Origin: JABFSA01 sp963827515
Lineage (GTDB): Bacteria; Acidobacteriota; Vicinamibacteria; Vicinamibacterales; UBA2999
Assembly: GCA_963827515.1 (NCBI GenBank)
Contig: CAWHBF010000025.1
Coordinates: 620,001 to 684,000 of the forward strand
Length of the DNA stretch: 64,000 bases
Reading direction: 5' to 3'
Under the pieces are notes generated by a model. It was given only the letters and a program-made list of their open reading frames with translations, searched no databases and had not been told where the DNA came from. The translations under genes and the position numbers were made by a program. Below, one piece after another: positions 45,428 to 53,029 of the stretch (within the stretch, counting starts at the first letter, position 1; every line of letters starts with the position of its first letter).

Positions 45428-45898
45428 ATGGTGTGCATCAGGAAGCCGACGTACCTGAAACGGTACGTCGCGGCGGGCGTGCTGGCGCTCGTCGGCGTTT
45501 TGGGATCGCACGTGGCCGGGCAAACGCCAAGGAGGTTTGTCGCGCGTCTGTCGACCGTGCCGATCACCGTGGCGATGCAGGATGCCGTGAGCGGTCGAGG
45601 CGCCGTCGACGCAGCGCTTGCCGGCAGCCGTCTCACGATTACTGGGAAGTTCGAGGGTTTGCGGTCGCCAGCCACCGTGGCCCGGCTGCACCTCGCGCCG
45701 AGGGCCACGCGGGGACCTGCCGTTGGAGACCTCGTGGTGTCGAACGCGACAACGGGCACGATCAGCGGGACGATCGACCTGACGCCGCAGCAGCTACAGG
45801 CGCTCGACAAGAGCGCGCTCTATGTCCAGATTCACAGCGAGAAGGCGCCAGAGGGCAATCTATGGGGATGGCTGTTGCCCCAGGAGACCACGAAATGA
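45428..45898 (+). CDS. CHRD-domain secreted protein
   Basis: 156 residues from the ATG at 45428 (GAGG upstream). A signal peptide ends near V-A-G-Q-T. The rest is a single CHRD domain: A-R-L-S-T-V, L-T-I-T-G-K-F-E-G-L, A-R-L-H-L-A, G-T-I-S-G-T-I-D-L-T, and the signature L-Y-V-Q-I-H-S-E-K-A-P-E-G-N-L-W-G-W-L. CHRD was named from chordin; in bacteria these are extracytoplasmic proteins of unknown role. Its stop overlaps the start of the quinoprotein gene (ATGA), implying translational coupling. Confidence 0.88.
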   Translation: MVCIRKPTYLKRYVAAGVLALVGVLGSHVAGQTPRRFVARLSTVPITVAMQDAVSGRGAVDAALAGSRLTITGKFEGLRSPATVARLHLAPRATRGPAVGDLVVSNATTGTISGTIDLTPQQLQALDKSALYVQIHSEKAPEGNLWGWLLPQETTK

Positions 45899-48048
45899 GC
45901 CGCGTGACGCGAACGGTTGTTTGTCTAGGTGTGTGTGTCGCCCTCGTGACGCTCGGGGTGGCGGTCATTGGCGGCCAGCAGCCGCCAACCCCAGGTCCAT
46001 TCGCCGTTGAGCAGGCGTCGACGGGACGTCAGATCTACGAAGCGAGCTGCGCGAGTTGCCATCGACCGGACTTGGGAGGGGGCGCCGAGGCGCCGGCCCT
46101 CACGGGCGTGAACTTCATGAACACGTGGGGGATGCGGCCGACGCGCGAGCTGACGGAGTACATCCAGGTCGCGATGCCTCCTGGCGCGGCGCCGATGCCG
46201 GCACAGCAGGCACTCGCGTTGACGGCGTTCATCCTTCAAACCAACGGCGCCAGGGCCGGCGCGATCCCGCTCGCGTCCGGCGAGGCTACGTCGATCGCCG
46301 CTGCGGTGCGGGGACAGACACCGGCAGGTGCGACGGCTCCGGTACCGGCGCCCGCCGCTGCGGTTCCTGTGGCAGGAGCCACGCCCCTTACACCCGGTCG
46401 AGGCCTGACCGTCCCCGGCGACATTCAGAACTACGTCCCCGTAACCGACGCGATGCTGCGCAATCCGCCGGCCGGCGACTGGCTGATGATTCGTCGGAAC
46501 TACCAGGCGTGGAGCCACAGTCCGCTGACCGATATCACCCCGGCGAACGTCGGGCGGCTGCGCATGGTGTGGCAGTGGGCGATGAACGAGGGAGGCGCAA
46601 GCGAACCGACACCGATCGTCCACAACGGCATCATCTATCTCTACAACACAGGCAACCTCGTGCAGGCGCTCGATGGTCGTACCGGCAACCTGCTCTGGGA
46701 ACACAGCGTCGGCCCTGACACCATCATCGGCCAGGGCGCGATGCGGAGCATGGCGCTCTATCAGAACAACCTCATCGTCGCCACGACCGACGCGCGGCTC
46801 GTCGCGCTCGATGCGCGCACCGGCAAGCAGGTCTGGAATGTGATGGTGGCCGACCGCGCGAAGGGTTTCAGCAACAGCAGCGGTCCGATCGTCATCAAGG
46901 GCAAGGTGCTGCAAGGCCTCTCCGGATGCGACCGCTTCCAGGCAGATCGGTGCTATATCAGCGCCTTCGACGCCGAGACCGGGAAGCTGCTGTGGCGCTT
47001 CAACACCGTCGCGCAAGAGGGCGAGGGCGGCGGAGACACATGGGGGAACGTCGCCAACATGTTCCGCAAGGGCGGCGAGACCTGGATTACGGGAAGCTAC
47101 GATCCCGAGCTGGATCTCACCTATTGGGGTGTGGCACAGGCAAAGCCATGGGTGCCGGCGAGCCGCAACATGAAGACGTCGGACCGAGCGCTCTACACGA
47201 GCAGCACAGTGGCGCTCAGACCCGACACCGGCCAACTCGAGTGGTTCTTCCAACACGCGCCAGGTGAATCGCTCGATCTGGACGAGGTCTACGAGCGCGT
47301 GCTCGTCGACGTCGGCGCGCGTAAGTTCCTGTTCACGATTGGCAAGCCCGGCCTGCTGTGGAAGCTCGATCGACAGAATGGCGAGTTCGAGTCGATCAAG
47401 GAGACGCTGTTCCACAATGTGTTCGACCGCATCGACTTCGAGTCCGGGGAGCTCCGTTACCGGCAGGAGATCAGGGACGCGAAAGTGGGCGAGTGGGTCG
47501 CCGCGTGTCCCAGCACGGAGGGTGGTCACAATTGGCACGCGACCAGCTATCACCCTGGGGCGAGTCTGCTCATCGTCCCGCTTGCGCAGTCGTGCATGGA
47601 GATTGCCGGTCGGCAGGTTGCCTTTACGGAGGGGTCCGGTGGCACGGCTGGCGACCGGAAATTCTTCGAAATGCCCGGCTCGAACGGCAACATCGGGAAG
47701 CTCGCGGCGTACGACGTGGCAACCATGCGTGAGGTCTGGAGTGTCGAGCAGCGCTCTCCGTTCCTGACGGCAGTGCTCTCGACCGCGGGTGGCTTGGCGT
47801 TCGTGGGCGACTTGGACCGCAACTTCCACGCCTACGATGTACGGACTGGCAAGCCGCTGTGGCAAACCCGCCTGGGCACCTCGGTGCAAGGCTTCCCGGT
47901 GTCGTTCAGCGTCGAGGGCAAACAGTACATCGCGGTGACGACTGGATTGGGCGGGGGAAGCCCGCGGGTCGTACCGCGCACGATCGCGCCGGATGTTCGG
48001 TACCCGCAGACAGGCAACGCGTTGTACGTCTTCGCGCTGGAGAACTGA
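45895..48048 (+). CDS. PQQ-type quinoprotein dehydrogenase with N-terminal cytochrome c domain
   Basis: 717 residues from the ATG at 45895, overlapping the CHRD stop. After a signal peptide (to G-G-Q-Q) comes a cytochrome c domain with C-A-S-C-H at 52-56 and an A-M-P-P-G Met region for the sixth ligand. A Pro/Ala linker leads to an eight-bladed quinoprotein propeller (A-L-D-G-R-T-G-N-L-L-W, A-L-D-A-R-T-G-K-Q-V-W, A-F-D-A-E-T-G-K-L-L-W, T-G-K-P-L-W). It probably oxidises an alcohol or sugar in the periplasm and passes electrons to its own heme. The heme-first order is the reverse of classical type II quinohemoprotein dehydrogenases. Confidence 0.88.
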   Translation: MSRVTRTVVCLGVCVALVTLGVAVIGGQQPPTPGPFAVEQASTGRQIYEASCASCHRPDLGGGAEAPALTGVNFMNTWGMRPTRELTEYIQVAMPPGAAPMPAQQALALTAFILQTNGARAGAIPLASGEATSIAAAVRGQTPAGATAPVPAPAAAVPVAGATPLTPGRGLTVPGDIQNYVPVTDAMLRNPPAGDWLMIRRNYQAWSHSPLTDITPANVGRLRMVWQWAMNEGGASEPTPIVHNGIIYLYNTGNLVQALDGRTGNLLWEHSVGPDTIIGQGAMRSMALYQNNLIVATTDARLVALDARTGKQVWNVMVADRAKGFSNSSGPIVIKGKVLQGLSGCDRFQADRCYISAFDAETGKLLWRFNTVAQEGEGGGDTWGNVANMFRKGGETWITGSYDPELDLTYWGVAQAKPWVPASRNMKTSDRALYTSSTVALRPDTGQLEWFFQHAPGESLDLDEVYERVLVDVGARKFLFTIGKPGLLWKLDRQNGEFESIKETLFHNVFDRIDFESGELRYRQEIRDAKVGEWVAACPSTEGGHNWHATSYHPGASLLIVPLAQSCMEIAGRQVAFTEGSGGTAGDRKFFEMPGSNGNIGKLAAYDVATMREVWSVEQRSPFLTAVLSTAGGLAFVGDLDRNFHAYDVRTGKPLWQTRLGTSVQGFPVSFSVEGKQYIAVTTGLGGGSPRVVPRTIAPDVRYPQTGNALYVFALEN

Positions 48049-48059
48049 TATCCTCTCCT

Positions 48060-48250
48060 CGCCGGGTCCGCTCCGCGGCACCCGGCCCTACTTCTTGTCG
48101 GGTTAGAGCGATTTGCGTTTCGCCGTAGAGCGCACGCTTCCACGCGTGCCGCGTCGCGTACCCGGCGGAGGCTCAAAGTCGCTCCGCTCTACGCCGAATC
48201 GAAAAGCGGTTCAGCTCGGCGGTCCATACGTAGGGCGGGTTCCGCGGAGC
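48060..48250. repeat. cluster of palindromic intergenic repeats
   Basis: Between the quinoprotein and the permease gene lie several GC-rich palindromes: GGGTCCGCTCCGCGGCACCC near 48064, GTAGAGCGCACGCTTCCACGCG near 48126 (a variant of the 36376 unit), AAAGTCGCTCCGCTCTACG near 48175, and GGCGGGTTCCGCGGAGCGGA near 48233. Arms are often inverted with respect to each other. Confidence 0.75.
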
Positions 48251-48281
48251 GGACCCGCCGTCAGGACATCGCCTAACCATC

Positions 48282-49202
48282 GTGCTCCGATTTCTCGCTC
48301 GTCGCCTCGTATTGACCATCCCGGTTCTCCTCGGGGTGGCGACTCTCGTGTTCGCCCTCATTCACCTCATACCAGGCGACCCTGCGCAAGCGATGCTCGG
48401 CGAGACGGCCGCGGAGGCGGACGTCATCGCGCTGCGTACGCGTCTCGGATTGGATCGGCCCCTCCTTGAGCAGTACGGCGGTTTTCTGAGCCGTGCGGTA
48501 CGAGGCGATCTCGGCACGTCCCTGCGTACGAGCGAGCCGGTCGCGCAAGCCATCATCGACCGACTGCCGGCGACGCTCGAATTGGCCGCCGCCGCGATGC
48601 TCGTCGCCATCGTCGTATCGATCCCGCTGGGCATCATTGCTGCGGTTCGACGGGGAACCGCTGTCGACTATGCTGCGACCACGCTCGCGCTGACGGGTGT
48701 GTCGATTCCGAACTTCTGGCTCGGTCCCCTGCTCGCCATCGTGTTCGCCGTGGAACTCGGCTGGCTGCCAGTCTCCGGCCGCGGCACGCTGGCGCACCTG
48801 GTACTCCCGGCCGTTTCGCTGGGTGCAGCACTGGCCGCAATCCTGGCGCGGATGACGCGGGCCTCTCTCCTCGAAGAGCTACGCGAACCCTACGTGCAAG
48901 CGGCGCGCGCGCGTGGCACCTCGGTCGCGCGTGCCGTCCTTCGCCACGCGTTTCGGAACAGTCTGATTCCGGTCGTGACACTGATCGGTCTGCAGTTCGG
49001 CGCCGTGCTCACTGGGGCGGTGATCACCGAGACGATTTTCGCCTGGCCCGGCATCGGGCGACTCCTCATCCAGTCGATCGGCTTTCGTGACTATCCCATC
49101 GTCCAGGGTTGCATCCTGTTCATCGCCGTGACGTACGTCGGGATGAATCTCCTCACCGATTTGGTCTATGGCGCCCTCGATCCGCGAATACGGTATGACT
49201 GA
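48282..49202 (+). CDS. ABC transporter permease, DppB/OppB family
   Basis: 306 residues with six predicted membrane segments starting at F-L-A-R-R-L-V-L-T-I-P-V. It has the binding-protein-dependent permease loop E-A-A-x-x-x-G: here Y-V-Q-A-A-R-A-R-G-T-S near residue 207. The N-terminal T-L-V-F-A-L-I-H-L-I-P-G-D-P motif is typical of dipeptide/oligopeptide permease subunit B. It forms a heterodimer with the DppC-like protein encoded 55 bases downstream. No ATPase or solute-binding gene lies in the window, so these must come from elsewhere. Confidence 0.92.
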   Translation: MLRFLARRLVLTIPVLLGVATLVFALIHLIPGDPAQAMLGETAAEADVIALRTRLGLDRPLLEQYGGFLSRAVRGDLGTSLRTSEPVAQAIIDRLPATLELAAAAMLVAIVVSIPLGIIAAVRRGTAVDYAATTLALTGVSIPNFWLGPLLAIVFAVELGWLPVSGRGTLAHLVLPAVSLGAALAAILARMTRASLLEELREPYVQAARARGTSVARAVLRHAFRNSLIPVVTLIGLQFGAVLTGAVITETIFAWPGIGRLLIQSIGFRDYPIVQGCILFIAVTYVGMNLLTDLVYGALDPRIRYD

Positions 49203-49203
49203 C

Positions 49204-49256
49204 ACGTTCGGTGCGACGGTGCGATGGTGCGAGGGTGCGAGGGTGCAGTCCCGGCC
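49204..49256. repeat. simple-sequence tract (GGTGCGA)
   Basis: GGTGCGACGGTGCGATGGTGCG and further G-G-G-T-G-C units fill the gap between the two permease genes up to the start codon of the second. Such slipping tracts recur at gene junctions in this window. Confidence 0.65.
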
Positions 49257-50156
49257 ATGACACGAGTAGGTGCGGGGATCGTCGGCATTGCTGTCCTTGC
49301 GGCCGTTGTCGGGCCGTGGCTGTCTCTCTTCGATCCAGCGGCGCAAGAACTCGCGCTTCGTCTGGAGGGGCCAACAGTGACGCACTGGTTCGGCCTGGAT
49401 GAGCTGGGGAGGGACATCTTTGCGCGAGTGTTGTGGGGCGCCCGCATCTCGCTCATGGTGGGCCTGGTCGTCGTCAGCATCTCGGCGACCGTCGGGATCG
49501 CTCTCGGGTCGATTGCGGGGTACTTCGGTGGTCACGTGGACGAAGCGATCAGCCGTCTCATCGATATCCTGCTCGCGTTTCCTGGGTTGCTGCTTGCCAT
49601 TGCGCTGGTGGCCGTCCTGGGTCCGAGCCTCACCAATGTCGTGTTCGCGCTGTCGCTCATTGGCTGGGTTGGCTATGCACGTCTCGTCCGTGGGCAGGTG
49701 TTACGGGCGCGCGAACTGGAGTTCGTGCAGGCTGCGAGAGCCCTTGGCGCCACGACTGTGCGGATCCTGACGCGACACATCATTCCGACCACACTGCCCG
49801 CAGTCACGGTGCAGGCGACACTCGGGATGGGGGGCGCGATTCTCGCAGAGGCGTCGCTCAGCTTTCTCGGGCTGGGTGTCCAGCCGCCAACCCCGAGCTG
49901 GGGGACGATGCTGAACTACGGGCGGGGACACCTGCTCGATGCTCCGCACCTGACGATCTTTCCCGGCCTGGCGATTGCGGTCCTCGTGCTCGGATTCAAC
50001 TTCCTTGGAGACGGGCTCCGTGACGCGCTGGACCCGGCGACCAGAAATCGTACCTTTCTTCCTTCTGAGTTCGTGTTCAAGCTCGGTTCGCGTTCGCGCT
50101 TCACGTTCAGCTTCGACGCGTTCGCGCACGAACTCCGAACCGCGCTCCGAACCTGA
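49257..50156 (+). CDS. ABC transporter permease, DppC/OppC family
   Basis: 299 residues from the ATG at 49257; the frame is open upstream, but that part is simple-sequence repeat. Features: the N-terminal segment, then H-W-F-G-L-D-E-L-G-R-D-I-F-A-R-V-L-W-G-A (DppC signature), permease loop F-V-Q-A-A-R-A-L-G-A near residue 158, and G-V-Q-P-P-T-P-S-W-G near the end. The last ~35 residues after L-D-P-A-T-R are Arg/Phe/Ser-rich and encoded by GTTC/GAAC repeat DNA, so the native C-terminus seems replaced by repeat-derived sequence. Confidence 0.9.
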   Translation: MTRVGAGIVGIAVLAAVVGPWLSLFDPAAQELALRLEGPTVTHWFGLDELGRDIFARVLWGARISLMVGLVVVSISATVGIALGSIAGYFGGHVDEAISRLIDILLAFPGLLLAIALVAVLGPSLTNVVFALSLIGWVGYARLVRGQVLRARELEFVQAARALGATTVRILTRHIIPTTLPAVTVQATLGMGGAILAEASLSFLGLGVQPPTPSWGTMLNYGRGHLLDAPHLTIFPGLAIAVLVLGFNFLGDGLRDALDPATRNRTFLPSEFVFKLGSRSRFTFSFDAFAHELRTALRT

Positions 50157-50260
50157 ACCCCGAACTGCGAACTGCTGAACCCGAACCGCCGCCCCGCGCG
50201 AAGCGCTACGACCGCACGCCGAACCTGACGACCTGAACACGAACCGAGAACAGAGAACAC
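50069..50260. repeat. GTTC-rich then GAAC-rich simple repeat
   Basis: GTTC occurs repeatedly in 50069-50125, then its complement GAAC in 50128-50260, so the tract is a degenerate inverted repeat able to fold back on itself. It covers the last ~30 codons of the permease gene and the following gap. Confidence 0.7.
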
Positions 50261-50288
50261 AGAAGCGTGAACGACCCTTCTGCTAGCT

Positions 50289-51476
50289 CTATTGCCTCCG
50301 CAGTTTGAGTCGGTCGATTTGCTCGTCCGTCTGCCGATCGACTTCGTTCTCACCGATGAGCGCCACGTAGCGGAGAAGCGCCTCCTGGGCGAGGGGGGTG
50401 TGCCCGAGCCGTTCTGCGGCATCCGCAAGGTGACGAAATGTGACGGGATTCGCCGGAGGGCGCCTGGCGGCCTCGACGAGGGTTCGTTCTGCGAGGCGAG
50501 GCTGCTCTGACAACAGAAGCGCGCGCCCCAGAAGTGTGAGCGTCTCTCCCGACGCGGTGGGGGAGGAAGCACTCGGCTGCAACGCCTCGAGCGCTTTCTC
50601 CAGGGCGACAGGGTCACCGTCGCGTTCTGCCTCGGCCAGCCAGACACGTCCGAGCGCGGTGCGAACTGACGGCTCGTCTGGAAATCGGTCCGCGGCCCTG
50701 GCGAGGGTGAGGACCGCGGCATCGGTACGACCCCAATTGGCGTACGCGATTCCGACGTTCACGAGCCGTTCCGGATGCGTCGGCTCGAGCGCGGCCAGTG
50801 CTTCCAATTGTTCGATGGCTTCCCGCCGGCGACCCGCCGCCTCGTAGAGATTGACCAACTCTTCGCGCACGGCCGCGAACGTCGGACTGATCTCCAAGGC
50901 CCTGGTCAAGGCTTGCCGTGCCTCTTCGTTCTCAGAGCGTTCGCGGAGGCACACGCCGAGCATGTAGTGTGCCTCGGCGAGACGAGCATCGAGGGCGATG
51001 GCACTGCGAAGAGGCACGAGCGCCTCCTCGATCTGCTGATTCCGGTAGTACGCCAGCCCCAGCTTGTAGAGCACACGCGGCGAGCGGTCGTCGATCAGCG
51101 TAAAGGCCTTGTAGTCCTCGGCGGCGAGGGCGTAGCGGCCCATGGCGACATGGACGTCGCCCGACAGTTCGAGCGGATCCGGCGCCGACGGATCGAGGGC
51201 CGCGGCTTGCCGGAGATCCCGGAGCGCCGCGGTAAGTTCGCCGCGCCGCCGGTAGGCGTCCCCTCGTCGCAGGTGCGCCAGCATGGAATCGTCTCTGAGG
51301 GCCAGGGCGCCGCTGAACGCCTCAATCGCCCCATAGGTTTCGTCCTGTGCCAGCGCCCTGTCCCCGGCGACGATCAGGCGCCGGAACTCCCGCTCCTGCC
51401 GGATGGCATACCAGGCCCCGAATACCCCTGCCATCAGGGCGGCAAGACCCACGGAGATGAGCAGGAGTCGTCTCAC
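50289..51476 (-). CDS. membrane-anchored TPR protein
   Basis: 395 residues. One N-terminal membrane segment (L-L-L-I-S-V-G-L-A-A-L-M-A-G-V-F-G-A-W-Y), then TPR repeats from ~30 to ~340: A-I-E-A-F-S-G-A-L-A-L, A-A-E-D-Y-K-A-F-T-L, A-L-V-P-L-R-S-A-I-A-L, A-R-Q-A-L-T-R-A-L-E-I, and A-I-E-Q-L-E-A-L-A. The repeats face the periplasm or cytoplasm depending on topology. TPR proteins scaffold complexes; the partners are unknown. It is divergent from the ECF sigma factor at 51552. Confidence 0.85.
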   Translation of the reverse strand: MRRLLLISVGLAALMAGVFGAWYAIRQEREFRRLIVAGDRALAQDETYGAIEAFSGALALRDDSMLAHLRRGDAYRRRGELTAALRDLRQAAALDPSAPDPLELSGDVHVAMGRYALAAEDYKAFTLIDDRSPRVLYKLGLAYYRNQQIEEALVPLRSAIALDARLAEAHYMLGVCLRERSENEEARQALTRALEISPTFAAVREELVNLYEAAGRRREAIEQLEALAALEPTHPERLVNVGIAYANWGRTDAAVLTLARAADRFPDEPSVRTALGRVWLAEAERDGDPVALEKALEALQPSASSPTASGETLTLLGRALLLSEQPRLAERTLVEAARRPPANPVTFRHLADAAERLGHTPLAQEALLRYVALIGENEVDRQTDEQIDRLKLRRQ

Positions 51477-51551
51477 GGCGGCGTGTTCATCCTAGCAGAC
51501 GACGGAACTTTGGCGTCCCGGAGGGGTCTAATCAGGACAGGGAGTACACTC

Positions 51552-52181
51552 ATGCCAGTACCTTTCCTCGGAGGTTCGGTGAAGAACGCTGGCGCGATCA
51601 GTTGGTCGGACGTCGATAGCGGAGAAGCCCTGTTGATTGCCCGATGCGCCGCTGGCGACGACGACGCCTGTGCGGAGTTGGTCGCAACCCATCAGCGCAT
51701 GGTGTACGGCCTGGCAATGAACCTCCTGGGCGACCGGGACGAAGCGTTGGACCTCTCCCAGGAAGTTTTCCTCCGCGTCTTTCGTACTCTCTCCCAGTTT
51801 CGCGGACAGTCGGGGCTTCGTACCTGGGTGTACCGCATCACGGTGAATCAGGCACGCAATCGCTGTCGCTGGTGGCGTCGGCGTCACCGTTCCAGCCAGG
51901 TGTCCTTGGATGAGCACATCCTGCAGTTCGGCGACCCCGAGTCGAAACAGGACATCCGACCGGACCGCCTCCTGGCCAGCAAGGAAACGGCCGCCAGAAT
52001 CTGGCAGGCGATGGAGCGGCTGCCGTTCGATCAGCGGACCGCTCTGATCCTGCGGGAGGTGGATGGCCTCAAGTACGAAGAGATCGCCTTCACGATGAAC
52101 GTGGCGATCGGCACCGTCAAGTCACGTCTCACCCGCGCGCGCCAGACGCTTCGCGCGGATCTCCTCGGGTTGCGGTCATGA
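51552..52181 (+). CDS. ECF-type RNA polymerase sigma factor
   Basis: 209 residues from the ATG at 51552. Region 2 is clear (E-A-L-D-L-S-Q-E-V-F-L-R-V-F, W-V-Y-R-I-T-V-N-Q-A-R-N-R-C-R) and region 4 follows (L-P-F-D-Q-R-T-A-L-I-L-R-E-V-D-G-L-K-Y-E-E-I, G-T-V-K-S-R-L-T-R-A-R). There is no region 3. The stop overlaps the start of the anti-sigma gene (ATGA), the usual sign of a regulated pair. It should direct transcription of an envelope-related regulon when released by the downstream protein. Confidence 0.93.
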   Translation: MPVPFLGGSVKNAGAISWSDVDSGEALLIARCAAGDDDACAELVATHQRMVYGLAMNLLGDRDEALDLSQEVFLRVFRTLSQFRGQSGLRTWVYRITVNQARNRCRWWRRRHRSSQVSLDEHILQFGDPESKQDIRPDRLLASKETAARIWQAMERLPFDQRTALILREVDGLKYEEIAFTMNVAIGTVKSRLTRARQTLRADLLGLRS

Positions 52182-53029
52182 TTTCGTATCTGGGCTGCGA
52201 GGCGGCGCGCGAGATGCTGCAGGCGTTCGTCGATCGCGAGCTGCCGATGGTCGATCAGGTGGGGCTCGAGTCGCACCTGCGTTGGTGCGATACGTGCGCG
52301 GCGCGGGTTGAGGACCTGCGCACGATCGGCACCGGCATCCGCCTCTGTGCGGCGGTCCCTGGGCTGCATGTCGAGGATCCGCGAGCCCTGGCGGTGATCC
52401 AGTCCGAGGTGCTGACTCGGATTCGAGCCGAGCGCGATCAGTCGCTGTCCGTGTGGTGCCGCGACCTGTTCGCTGACATGCGCTTTCTATGGCCCGCGAT
52501 CGGCGCAACCGCTGCCGTGGTGATGTGCCTCTACGCCATGACGAGTGTCAACAGAGTCGCTCGAGCCGAGCATCCGTATTCGATGGCGGAGCGGATCTCG
52601 ACCCTGGCGAACCCTGGGTCGGATCGCAATCCGCTCCAGCTCGATTCGCGGATGCTCGCGCCGAGACCCCTCGATCACGGCTCGTCGCTCGACCTGCTCC
52701 CGGCGGAGGAGGTGGTGTTCGCCTTGGCGGCGGTGGTGACCCGCGAAGGGAGGGTGGCGAACTTCGAGCTGCTGGGGCCTGATGAGTCGGCCCACGTGAG
52801 CGCCCTTCTCGAAGCGGTGAAGCAGTCGAGGTTCACCCCCGCACGGACCTCAGACGGAGCCGTCGCGGTGAACGTGGTCTGGCTGTTGACCCGTACGACC
52901 GTGAAGGCCTCAATCGACCCGAATGACTCAGGAGTTCTGGCGCCGCTCGCGGCGCCCGAACGGAGAGACGTCGCCGCGCCGGCTAGCGAGGGGCGGCCAC
53001 GGGCGGTGCCTCGCCCCGCGCGCTCGTAA
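52178..53029 (+). CDS. zinc-finger anti-sigma factor with TonB-like C-terminal domain
   Basis: 283 residues. The N-terminus is a ZAS anti-sigma domain: C-E-A-A-R-E, E-L-P, and H-L-R-W-C-D-T-C (H-x3-C-x2-C). One membrane segment lies near residue 105-122 (L-W-P-A-I-G-A-T-A-A-V-V-M). The periplasmic part (~180-265) resembles a TonB C-terminal domain (E-G-R-V-A-N-F-E-L-L, V-K-Q-S-R-F-T-P-A-R). It should hold the preceding sigma factor inactive until an envelope signal is sensed. Its 3' end overlaps the convergent gene at 52983 by 47 bases. Confidence 0.88.
   Translation: MISYLGCEAAREMLQAFVDRELPMVDQVGLESHLRWCDTCAARVEDLRTIGTGIRLCAAVPGLHVEDPRALAVIQSEVLTRIRAERDQSLSVWCRDLFADMRFLWPAIGATAAVVMCLYAMTSVNRVARAEHPYSMAERISTLANPGSDRNPLQLDSRMLAPRPLDHGSSLDLLPAEEVVFALAAVVTREGRVANFELLGPDESAHVSALLEAVKQSRFTPARTSDGAVAVNVVWLLTRTTVKASIDPNDSGVLAPLAAPERRDVAAPASEGRPRAVPRPARS

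Noticed and set aside
45925..48081. 718-codon minus-strand open frame opposite the quinoprotein
   Set aside because: Shadow frame; the plus strand has CxxCH and propeller motifs.
48267..48285. GCCTAAC just before the DppB-like gene as a cassette core
   Set aside because: Single core without any partner; chance match near a REP cluster.
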